DNA of 64,000 nt, taken from contig NW_024468909.1 in assembly GCF_011745365.1 (NCBI RefSeq), forward strand, positions 1,054,001 to 1,118,000. The letters run 5' to 3'. The notes below the pieces were generated by a model, which saw only the letters and a program-made list of their open reading frames with translations, was not told the DNA's origin and ran no database searches. Positions 42,835-52,170 of this stretch are shown here, piece after piece. The DNA is from Cryphonectria parasitica EP155. Lineage: Eukaryota; Ascomycota; Sordariomycetes; Diaporthales; Cryphonectriaceae. Numbering within the stretch: the first letter of the stretch is position 1; every line of letters begins with the position of its first letter. A program made the position numbers and the translations under genes.

Positions 42835-43644
42835 GTTTTCTACTTGGCTACACTTTCACCACAACGCCAGGGCCCAAGAGCGGAGATGCATGCAATTAAT
42901 TACACCGTGAGGATTATTTTCCAATGCAGGCCGAGGCATGTGAAGAATCTCACCGCACTCATTGCCACTAGAGAAGACCAAGGATCACACACAAGAGCCA
43001 ACCCCGCGCAATAATAAACGTGATCTCGTCAGAATCACCTTGCTTTAGGTTGTCGATTGTTTTCCTATTTCAACCATGGTCGTCCAGACAGGCCCAGGTC
43101 ACGGTACTTGATAAATTACACCACAACCCTTGGCCTAGTTAGCAGTGTTACCCTGGCAAAGCCTTTCTCGAAGGATCTCCAGCGCATAAGGTTGTTGATA
43201 TTGCAGTGCTCGGTAGCAATGACTCCATATTGCAACACTACACCCCGTGGCTTCGGCCGACTAGCGGAGCTGTTGGTGGAAAGGGGAATAGTATCAACCG
43301 TGCCCTTGTCTGGGGTGAACAAGTCTTATTTTGCGGGGGAAGTGGGGAGCGAGAGGAAGAGGCGAGAAGATCCTCTCACTGGTAGGAAAAAATAAAATGG
43401 CCTCCGCATGGACCACGGACCAAATTGGAGGAGGAGGAGGAGGCGTTATTGTGGAGCCGCGGCTGTGGGTTTGAAGTGCCGCATGTGAAGGGAAGAAAAC
43501 CTGCCAGTGTTCGGAAGAGTGTGTATGTGTTTCTGTGCGTCTGCTGCTCAGCTCGTTCAGCTCCTCAGCTTTCTCTTCATTTTGGTCATAATTACAAGCT
43601 GGTTGATCTCCGTGATCCCTGTCAGGCCATGTACCATACACGTG

Positions 43645-43687
43645 CCATAGTAGTAGATGCAGGTCATACTGTCAGGTCATACTATGG
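43645..43687. repeat. Hairpin enclosing a tandem 10-mer
   Basis: Arms CCATAGTA (43645-43652) and TACTATGG (43680-43687) are perfectly complementary and enclose two direct copies of AGGTCATACT (43661-43670 and 43674-43683) three bases apart. Confidence 0.75.
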
Positions 43688-43964
43688 TAACTACAACTAC
43701 GACTTTGCAGAGCAAGTATATGTGACGACAAACGTCACACCAGAGTTCTGTTGAACACATTTGTCGAGAATGTTATGCTGTAAAAACGCTTGACGAGTTT
43801 CATTGTCTTGTTCAGTTTCAGAAAATGGAAGTATAGAAAGACGAAGAAAAGAGAAAATTGAGAAAAGAGAAAGGTATCCAAGCAAATGTTCAGTCTTGAC
43901 GTAGTATTCTGGCACATGTTCCTAGTCAATACTATTTGACTGGTAGTCTCCCAAAACAGAGTCT

Positions 43965-45263
43965 TTACATCTCCCCACCAAGATACTCCCAAGCAGCCAA
44001 GGCATGCGTCTTCAACACAGACAAATACTCCTGAACAGAAATACTCTCATTCTTGGCGCCCATCGTCTCAGGCGAGACCCCAAAGACATAAGACGGAACT
44101 CCCTTGTACCGATAAAACTTGCAGTCCGTCGCCCCCAGCGATGGAATCGCCAGAGGCTTCCTGCCAGTAACCCGCTCCGCCTGCCTCGCCAACATGCCCA
44201 CCATAGGGTGATCATGAGCACCTGCCGAAGCCGGGTTACTCGCAGCCTGCTGGATCTCGACCTTGGCGTCGGGATATCTCTCCAGCACGCCGTAGATGAC
44301 CTCCATGACCTGCTCGGCCGTCAAGCCCAGCGGCATCCGGATATCTGCCTCAAAGACACACGTCCCAGGTATCATATTGACCTTGAGCCCCCCATGGATC
44401 GTCCCAATGTTCAACGTGCACCTCAGGGCAATATCCGCCGCGCCTGGCCCCATACACTCATCTATCGCCGCCCGCACATCCTCCCTCGCCACATACGCCC
44501 TCAATGCCGGGTCCAGCTCAGGCATAATGTCCTCCACGACGGCCAGCTCCCCGATCAGCCTCGCCGCGATCCTCGTCGCGCTCCTGCTGAGGTGCGTGAA
44601 GGCCCCGTGCGCCCCGGGCCCCACGTCCACGGTAAACGTCAGCCTGAGCGTGCCCTTCTCGGCAAACCGGATCGTGCTCAGCGCCCCCGGCTCGCCATCG
44701 ATCATCACGTCGCCCGCCCACGGGCTCTTCTCCCCTGGCGCCAGCTCCTGTCGCCCGTCCCGCCCGTGGTCCAGCAGCCAGCGCGTGCCGAACTTGCCGC
44801 CCGTCTCCTCGTCGCTCACCGCGCACAGCGCCACGCTGCCGCGTAGATGTGCTCGGTAGCGGTGCAGGTAGGCGAAGGCGACGACGCTGGCGGCTGTTCC
44901 GGCCTTCATGTCCACCGTCCCGCGGCCGTGCAGGCGGCCCTCGATCACCTCGCCAGACCAGGGGCTGCGGTCCCAGTCGGAACCCGTGCCGGCTGGAAAG
45001 ACGTCTATGTGCCCATTCATTACCAGTCGTGGCCCATCGCCGCCACCGCCGGTGAAGTCAGAGACGACGTTTGGCATGACGTCTCTCGGCGCGATGGTTT
45101 GTGTGGTGATGTTATGGGAGGAGAGGTAGGTCTGGATGACGGCTGCGGCCTGGCGGGTATCGCCTGGCGGGTTGGGCGAGGGGGCCTGCACAAAGGATTG
45201 CAGGAAGGCCATGTGTGATGCCTCGTCGGCTGTGAGGGCGTCGAGTAAACCTTGAGCGTTCAT
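43965..45263 (-). CDS. M20-family metallopeptidase/deacylase (ArgE/DapE-like)
   Basis: A zinc amidohydrolase of the M20 family, which includes acetylornithine deacetylase, succinyl-diaminopimelate desuccinylase and carboxypeptidases. 432 residues, single exon. First metal motif: MNGHIDVFP (His85, Asp87). Bridging Asp118 in GRGTVDMKAG. General base and metal Glu in SDEETGG (Glu152/153). DGEPG supplies a further acidic ligand. The dimerisation domain follows (FTVDVGPGAHGAFTHLSRSA). The last ligand, usually His in a HxxNE-like motif, appears as MGAKNES with no His, which some M20 subgroups share. No signal peptide, so cytosolic. The upstream 70 bases can be read as a 5' UTR intron (GTGAGT..CACTAG). 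The substrate is unknown. Confidence 0.9.
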   Translation of the reverse strand: MNAQGLLDALTADEASHMAFLQSFVQAPSPNPPGDTRQAAAVIQTYLSSHNITTQTIAPRDVMPNVVSDFTGGGGDGPRLVMNGHIDVFPAGTGSDWDRSPWSGEVIEGRLHGRGTVDMKAGTAASVVAFAYLHRYRAHLRGSVALCAVSDEETGGKFGTRWLLDHGRDGRQELAPGEKSPWAGDVMIDGEPGALSTIRFAEKGTLRLTFTVDVGPGAHGAFTHLSRSATRIAARLIGELAVVEDIMPELDPALRAYVAREDVRAAIDECMGPGAADIALRCTLNIGTIHGGLKVNMIPGTCVFEADIRMPLGLTAEQVMEVIYGVLERYPDAKVEIQQAASNPASAGAHDHPMVGMLARQAERVTGRKPLAIPSLGATDCKFYRYKGVPSYVFGVSPETMGAKNESISVQEYLSVLKTHALAAWEYLGGEM

Positions 45264-45912
45264 CTTGAGTCGTAGGCTAGTGAAGGGATTGAATCAAGAG
45301 ATCGGAGAGACAGTTGTAAGGCTGCAAGAAATTGTAAAAGACTCACCCGAGACAAGCAGAACAATTGCTACATCCCAATGCTATTGAAAGCCTGGATCAA
45401 GAATAAAAACGGAGTCAAGCATAGAATTGTACTCAGTCGTGACTCATTCGGTGAGCAATGATGTACATCATGCGTGGTGGTTGAAATGTTGCCGAGACTC
45501 TCCACAAGCGCTGCAGCGTCTATCACTGCTGGAACGAGACCATGGGGATTGCAAGAATAGCGCCCGTCATTTCTGCATTTGTTAACACGTCCGGCTTTGC
45601 AAGATACCATCATCACACGCGTTGTTGGGAATATTCCACACTTTCACCGCAACACGCAATAAGTAATGAGTCGCGAGTTGATGGACTGAAGAAATAAGAA
45701 TGCCTTGCTTGTGTATCCAGAGACAACGCCTAATCATATGAGCGTTGCGACAAATGCAGCGCCCAACGCCGTGCTCCTCATGCCTGCGGATATGCTGCGA
45801 CGCTTGTATGGATGAATGCATGCTATCTTTCATCATTGGTAAACAGTAAAAAGTCGCATGAATGTCAGAGTCGTTCATGAGAGGAGGCGGCCAGGTTTCA
45901 TGCAAAAAGGCT
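45264..45912. other. Promoter spacer of the M20 gene
   Basis: Between the 5' end of the M20 gene and the 3' end of App1, both minus strand. A possible 5' UTR intron of about 70 nt adjoins 45263. No gene seen. Confidence 0.45.
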
Positions 45913-48471
45913 TCAGCTCTTCCTCCTCCTGTCCTTGAGAGCCTCTCTGACAAGCCCAACAGCCTCTAGCACCACGTCTTCGCCCCGGCGCCACGTGTAA
46001 AGCTGCACCCCCTCGCGGTCTAGGATATCGTGTGCTCTCTCCAGGCGTCGCCTCCATAGCTCTAATTTCTTGTTGATGGGCATGTATTGTCCCGCCTGCT
46101 GCTGACTGGTGCCAAGCATGGAGTCGAATGTGCTTGCTGTGTTTACTCTGGCTGGCGGGGGTCGAGATTCGGATCTTGGAGTGGCGGTGGCAGCGTTCAA
46201 ATCGAGCCTCTCAATGTCTGGGTTCGAGTTGGAGTGTCGGAGGGCACGAGAGCGTGGGCTCAGATTGAGGAGTGGTGTGACGCGCCGCCTTGGGGGTGGA
46301 GGTGGAGGCGGTTGTCTGGTGGACGCCGTAGAGGCAGATCCGGGGGATGAAGCGGCACGAGAGGAAGACTTGGCAGATGTGTTGGAGGACAAGTTGGTGC
46401 TGCTGTTGTTCGGGCCATTGCTAGGACTCGGCCCAGCGCTGCTCCCAAGACTTTGCTCGGACAGATTCTGGATCTGTGCCAGAGGATGTAGGACAGCATT
46501 CTGGATCTGGGTGGTCACTGGTTTCCTCGAAGGCACAGGGGGACTTGTCTTTGAAGTTTCCGGCCCAGGCTTGTTCGACAGGCTACTCGCCGCCTCGCCC
46601 TTCAGTGCCTCTGGCTTGTTAGGACGTGGAGGTGGCGGCTTCTTGCGTGCCGCCAGAGAAGCAAGATCATCAGTGCCCGAGGTTTTCCTCGATTGTTCAG
46701 GCCTCTGTTCCATATTTGAGCTGATCGGCTCAGGCTCCTCCGAAAAGTCGATGAGCATGCCCTCGGCCGGCCCCTGAGGTTTCGGAGGCCCACTGGCCGC
46801 CCGAACCGGGAGAGGAGGCCTTTGATCATGTTGGTCATTTCGGGAGCCACGCTTCTCGGGGTTTCTGGACGAGAGCCCATTGACTGCAGCGTCGAAGTAG
46901 CCTGCTTGTTCGGGCGTTGTCACATCGCGGATGAAGACTGCAATGATGCGCCCGGGGTGTGCAACCGCCAAGTCTGTGTACACTTCCAGGTCGGCCTCGC
47001 CGCTGTCGCCAACGAGGATGAACCTTCGTCTCGGAAAGTCTCGCAGGATCTTTTCGAGCGTGCCCTTCTTCCTTTCGGCGACTGGCTCGAAGATGCCTTG
47101 CAACATTCCGCTGTACTGCTTCAAGTGCAGAGAGCCAGGAGGCAGGCCGGCATGACGGAAGAAGGTCGCAATGACCGGAAAGAGCTGCCAAGGGCTGTTG
47201 GAACAGTAGTGGAAACTGACACCCATCTTGTAGAGCTCTCCGTACCACTCTCTCACACCTTCAATGCTCAGGTCTTTGAGGTCGCGGATGAAGGTGTTGC
47301 GGAAGATCTCTCGGGCACCCATGGATATGCTCGAGTTCTTGATGGTGTCGTCGATGTCGCTGATGACGCTGATGCCATCGTCGTCGATGATCTTGATTTC
47401 CTGGACAGTAGACAGGTCCTCGTTCGCCAGGACACGGACGTGAGTGGGCACGAAGTCAAGCGCTGCTCGCATGGAGAAATGGCCTGCATCATTCGTCTCG
47501 ACCGTCCTCGACTGAGATTGGCTGTCATTATAGAAGAAGAGGGTGACTGCATGTTGCACCAAGGGTGTTGTGAGAAACGGACCGAGTCGGGCCATGAGGT
47601 TCGCATTGGCAACGGCCAGCTCAGCCTCGGTCAATTCAGCTGGTGCACCGGGACCAAACGTCGGCCGCGAACTAAGACCGGGAGAAGGCGCCGTCGTCGA
47701 GGTTGTTGAGGGCGTGCGGCTGCCGCTGCTGCCACGGGTCCTGGTAGGCGACATCCTCCCTTCTCCCCCAGAATCATCGTCCTGAGGCTGCTCGCTGTAG
47801 CCGCCTCTGACAGCGGCTTCCTTCTCAGCCTGACCTCGCCGCATGATCTCTTGCGCCTCTTGGTCAATCTTCTGCTGCTCCCTCATCTCCTCGCGTTCCT
47901 CATGGCCTGTTCTAAGGCCTTGCAACTGCCCTGCTCCTTGGTGTGTCTCCGCCGGGATCCCGCTGAGCCTCCTCGCAAGGCCGATCAAGACCCTGTTTTT
48001 CCGTGTCATCGGGCCTCTGTGCGGCATGTATAGCCACCCTCGGATGTCGACATCCACAACAGCCTTCTTGTCCTCCGCCCTCACCCACTCATTCCGCCAA
48101 TAGTCCTCGTTGGCCAAGGCGTTCTCTCCCGTGCCCCCCTGGCCGTGGCTCGATATCGCTGATCCATCATCTCGGAACTGTCTGATATGTCTCTTGGCGT
48201 ACGATGGAAACATCACCAACTCCTCCTCGCCTTTAGTCACGATCTCCACGTCTGGGAAAGACCCAGGGATCGACACCCTGTAGGCCGCGTCGTCGACGTC
48301 AACCACGCCCCGTAATCTCGTATTGTCGTACTGGTTTCTGATCTCGCTTGCAGTAGCCACACCTGCTGCATAGACGTTCTTTGCCAAGGCGGCCAGCTTC
48401 TTGCGCCTGGCACCTGGCTCGCGCCCACCGTACGGGTCATCATAGCCGCCGCCGCTCCCCCACTGCGACAT
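45913..48471 (-). CDS. app1: App1-like phosphatidate phosphatase
   Basis: App1 is a Mg-dependent phosphatidate phosphatase at cortical actin patches. 852 residues from the ATG at 48471 (MSQWGSGGGYDDPYGG), which fits the family start; REPGARRKKLAALAKNVY follows as in homologues. The N-terminal domain has VTKGEEELVMFPSYAKRHIR and VVDVDIRGWLYMPHRG. The HAD-type catalytic motif is ISVISDIDDTIKNSSI (DxDxT) near residue 370, with FHYCSNSPWQLFP and FILVGDSGEADLEVY after it. The C-terminal ~290 residues are Pro/Ser-rich with PPPPPPRRR-type SH3 ligands and a final basic helical segment. The same frame is open for another 133 codons upstream, to a GTG at 48870, with Arg-rich sequence but no ATG. Confidence 0.92.
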   Translation of the reverse strand: MSQWGSGGGYDDPYGGREPGARRKKLAALAKNVYAAGVATASEIRNQYDNTRLRGVVDVDDAAYRVSIPGSFPDVEIVTKGEEELVMFPSYAKRHIRQFRDDGSAISSHGQGGTGENALANEDYWRNEWVRAEDKKAVVDVDIRGWLYMPHRGPMTRKNRVLIGLARRLSGIPAETHQGAGQLQGLRTGHEEREEMREQQKIDQEAQEIMRRGQAEKEAAVRGGYSEQPQDDDSGGEGRMSPTRTRGSSGSRTPSTTSTTAPSPGLSSRPTFGPGAPAELTEAELAVANANLMARLGPFLTTPLVQHAVTLFFYNDSQSQSRTVETNDAGHFSMRAALDFVPTHVRVLANEDLSTVQEIKIIDDDGISVISDIDDTIKNSSISMGAREIFRNTFIRDLKDLSIEGVREWYGELYKMGVSFHYCSNSPWQLFPVIATFFRHAGLPPGSLHLKQYSGMLQGIFEPVAERKKGTLEKILRDFPRRRFILVGDSGEADLEVYTDLAVAHPGRIIAVFIRDVTTPEQAGYFDAAVNGLSSRNPEKRGSRNDQHDQRPPLPVRAASGPPKPQGPAEGMLIDFSEEPEPISSNMEQRPEQSRKTSGTDDLASLAARKKPPPPRPNKPEALKGEAASSLSNKPGPETSKTSPPVPSRKPVTTQIQNAVLHPLAQIQNLSEQSLGSSAGPSPSNGPNNSSTNLSSNTSAKSSSRAASSPGSASTASTRQPPPPPPPRRRVTPLLNLSPRSRALRHSNSNPDIERLDLNAATATPRSESRPPPARVNTASTFDSMLGTSQQQAGQYMPINKKLELWRRRLERAHDILDREGVQLYTWRRGEDVVLEAVGLVREALKDRRRKS

Positions 48472-51164
48472 CTTGAGATTCTCGTCGCCTGTTGTTGAGG
48501 TCCTGTTCTTCACATCATTTCCCTGGCTCTGTCCTTGGTTCTTCTTGTGCCTGTGGTGTTGCTGGAGATGACGCTGGCGTGCGACGGGCGGTGGTCCTAA
48601 TAGAAACCGCCGACTCCCCTGCGCTACCCACGCGATTCGATCGACCCAGCGTGTCTTGGCCAGACGCCGGTGCTGGCGGCCCAAGATGTAGTGGTAGATG
48701 CGCGACTGCAGGCGGTGCTTGTAGTAGGGGAGCGTGTCGAGATGAAAGTTGAGCAGGCGTTCCCGGTATCGCTGGCGAAGGGCGTGTGGGAAGATGTAAC
48801 GGAGCAGGCTCTGCTTGTGGTGGGGGTGCGGCTGGCCGAGGAAGCGTCGAAAGGGTCTGAAGGGCGCCACCGTGATTTGCGAGCAAGAGGCTCCTATATA
48901 TTCGATGATACAATGTGATCCTTCTGCTTTCGCCGTGGGCCTCGGCTCTTGATTCTATTCCCTGGGTCTTGTGCCCGCGCAGACCTGTTGCTGTTCGATA
49001 GTGTTAGGAATGATATCGATGCATGATTATTCGGTTATGCATCCGAGGTTGTGGGGTGTGATTCAGCTGCGACAAGTCTGGGGGTGTCTGAGGGGCGAGG
49101 TTCGAGGTACTGCCCATGGTGTTGGCAGAATGCTTTTGTGCAGCCGTAGTAAGAGCTCGAGCCTCCCCTACTTTACTTGCTTGTGTTTTTACGTCATCTT
49201 AACAAGCCGGGAATGCGTCGTCATACCCCTGTCGTTTCTCAGGAACAAGGGCCTACGCCATCATCCATTAAGACATCTTGGCCTAACGTGATGAGCGAAG
49301 AGAGTGGATGGAGGGGAAGAAGAACCGGAAAAGCAATAAATAGTCCAACATCTCTCAACAAACTCAAGATCTAAGCATTTGAAGGGAAAAAGTGACTGGG
49401 AATGGCGAGTATTACAGGGGCCTCACTTCACGATTCCACGGTAGCCACTTGAGACAGTCCATCCGCAGCGTACGACTGACTGGTGCCAGGGAGAAACCAT
49501 CAGTCTTCAAGGGGGAGTGTTGTAGCCAGGAAAAAATTCGAACAATTTAGAATAAAAGGAATAGGTTTGTTGCGGCGGTCAACTGCATGAGAGTCACATT
49601 CATCACAGTCAGTTCCCCACGAAACATGCTAGGCCTTTTGGGAGAATAGACCTATGACTTTCTACTTGGTACTATCCAACTGATCGTTTGCTGGTTGTCT
49701 CTATACTTCACCCACAGCTTATTTGAATACTTAAATGACCACCATTTTGCGATTTAAGACATGGAGTGTATGAACATTTGAACATATATCCGGTGTGGAG
49801 GAGACACTGATCGTGACGAAACTTCTCTCTTCCGACTAGGGAGAGAGAAGGCCGCCGGCCCTCAACATAATTTCCCCAATATTATACCAGCGTGAGGTTC
49901 GATAGGATCAGCCTGGACAATATCTGATCAAGATTTAGAGTTTAAAATCGCCCACGCGATGAATATTCAGGGCTGCTCCAAATAATATCCATGTCTTCAT
50001 CTGTTTCATTTACGTTCGCCATCTCTCCACAGAAGTGCTTGGCGCCACTTTCAGGACGGTCGATTGCACACGTAATGCATCTATTGAAAGGTGGAATGAG
50101 ATGACCATACTTGGTTAGAATATTTCATCTCTTACCATGACCCCGGGACTAAGGACTATCCACTTCTTTCCATGGAGTCACAGTCAAGATTGACTCTTTC
50201 CGAGCCCTAAATTCGATTGCTTTCCTTAAGACAACTTCGAGAAACATCGAAAATCTATTGATAGGATGAATTGCGAGGCTCCTGGATCTATGTGAACCCT
50301 TCGTTACCCAGACATGCAATATTTTATTTATGCATTGTCCTCCCGAGGTCTGCGTCTGTACAAAGGCCCCTGCCGCAGGGCTGAGAGGTTCCACTGACGA
50401 TCCGTCGATCTTGCTACATATAATTAGCTAAGCCAACCGACAAACGGCTTGAGTGGAATTTTGTGGCTATCAAGAGTCAGGTCGGATACGTAGATATAAT
50501 TCTACTGTCCTTCCTACACTCCATAAGTGGGACCTGGATGCGGATCTACACTTGAGGAATCTGAATGGAAGACATCACTGCCACACCGGAGCCACGGAGT
50601 CCAGTTTTAAGATCCTTCGATGGGCCCGAAAGACCGTTCGACCCACGATCTCCTTTTTGCCTTGATATTATTTGGCTTCACGCATTGAGGGCATAAGCGG
50701 TAGGTTGTAGTGATGTCCACAAAGGAATAGCCAGCAGCTCTCAGCTCAGTCCACTCTTGAGAAATGAAGTCTTTCAAGATCCATAGAGCATTAATATGAG
50801 GAAGCGTGAGTGTAGATCCCTTGCAAAGAAGACACAATAGACTCACTGTTTCACAGCACACTGTTCTATCTGACAATTTCTGGCCTCCGCAACATGTAAG
50901 ATGATTGTCGTCGCTTCAAGTAAACGGCTGACAGGTCTCAAACTCACCCACTTTGTAGGACTAAATAGGGAGAAATATACGTAATGAGTTGTAGGACAGG
51001 TGGGAGACGATTTGAGTTGATCAGAGATGAGAGTAATATAAAGCAGCCCAAATTCCTGTTCCAAACAGACAACTTCACCCCTCGCCAATCATCCATCAAC
51101 CTGCCACGCCTTCTGTCTGCACTCAACACAACACTACCAAAATAGCACTACACACAAATACGAC
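48472..51164. other. App1 leader and spacer
   Basis: 48472-48870 keeps the App1 frame open without an ATG (Arg-rich; leader, non-AUG extension or spliced exon). Beyond it no gene is certain. On the minus strand, 50610-50880 encodes a Cys-containing frame with CLLC and CPQC pairs but no ATG. The right end is the promoter of the small secreted protein. Confidence 0.4.
51037..51043 (+). promoter_or_regulatory. TATA-like element of small secreted protein gene
   Basis: TATAAAG about 125 bases before the ATG at 51165, followed by an A/C-rich leader. Confidence 0.45.
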
Positions 51165-51705
51165 ATGATGAAGTACTTTGCCCTCATTTCCGCTCTCGCA
51201 GCCACTGCTTACGGTGTTGCCTACCACTGCGAAACGTCTTGCAATGACAACGACAACAGCATTCTGGCCGACTGCAGCACGGCGCAACTCGACATCCCCA
51301 CGACCGACAGCGCCTCGGGCACCGACAGTAAGTCCAAACGATGATTCCTACTATTTACTATGAATTACAATTTCCCAAAGATCAAGGACGGAACTGTTTC
51401 TTGTAGGATATTTCGCTGACATCCGATGTTGTACAGACACGAACTGGATCTCAGACACTTGCCGCATCGACTTCTTCCCCAACGGAGAGTCAGTGGACTA
51501 CTCGGTCCTCTCAGAGTACGCCGAGAACCTGCTCAACAAGTGCTGCGGTGAAGGCACCGATGGCGAAGCTGCATGTGCAGGCATTGCACAGGACGACGGG
51601 GACCCTATGACCCTCGGTGGTGGGTGCATCTGTGTGCACAACAAGAGCGTGGCGCCTTGTGACTGCGCGGCTGCCGAAACGGATAACTTCATCAACTGCA
51701 CGTGA
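51165..51705 (+). CDS. Small secreted cysteine-rich protein, 143 aa
   Basis: Exons are 51165-51327 and 51437-51705; the 109-nt intron has a GTAAGT donor and TGTACAG acceptor, phase 1. The start MMKYFALISALAATAYGVA is a clear signal peptide. The mature chain has 12 Cys (HCETSCND, LADCS, DTCRI, KCCGEG, AACAG, GGCICVH, APCDCAA, INCT), enough for six disulfides. It is acidic, with two probable N-glycosylation sites (NKS, NCT). Two ATGs are adjacent; the first is taken. Size, secretion and Cys content resemble fungal effector-like or wall proteins, but no family is recognised and no activity is claimed. Confidence 0.82.
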
Positions 51706-52170
51706 ATCGGTGTCATGGTGAATGCCTCTGTCCATTCCTGACCGCCACGTTGTTAGAGTTACTGATGTCTTTCTGGATTTTGTTTTGGGGGGTTCTACCG
51801 TAACAACGACATCGGGAAGGCGTCTCAGATGTGAATGCCATGACGGTTTCTACAGGGAGGGTGGAACTAGATAACATTCTTCTTGTCTGAGGATGGTGCT
51901 GAGTTGTTAAACAGAGTGAGGGAGTGAGTCGAGAGGTCATTGTCTGTTCTTCTGTGTATATATCTTCATGTATCCGCTGGTTTCAAGGGCGCTCACCCTC
52001 CACTGAGTAATATGTCAAGTCTTTAAATCATTAACTGTCATATTCTTTATGAAAGCCTCTACGAATTAATTCCCAGCGACGTATCGCAAAGTAATGATAG
52101 AGTTAATTACATGGTAGGCTGTCATTCTGGTACACTTATTTACTATGCCACTCCATGATCTTAACTATGC
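51706..52170. other. Convergent 3' spacer
   Basis: 3' UTRs of the small secreted protein and Drs1. AT-rich, no gene seen. Confidence 0.5.

Larger units (their letters stand above)
42647..43964. other. Promoter region of HsbA-like gene, no gene seen
   Basis: Contains a compound microsatellite, a TATA-like element and a hairpin with a tandem 10-mer. Open frames are short and overlap antisense to each other. Confidence 0.45.

Noticed and set aside
44004..44846. 280-codon plus-strand frame over the M20 gene
   Set aside because: Arg/Pro/His-rich antisense shadow of a C-ending codon gene; no motif.
46822..47709. 295-codon plus-strand frame over App1
   Set aside because: Antisense to the catalytic region of App1; composition of a shadow frame.
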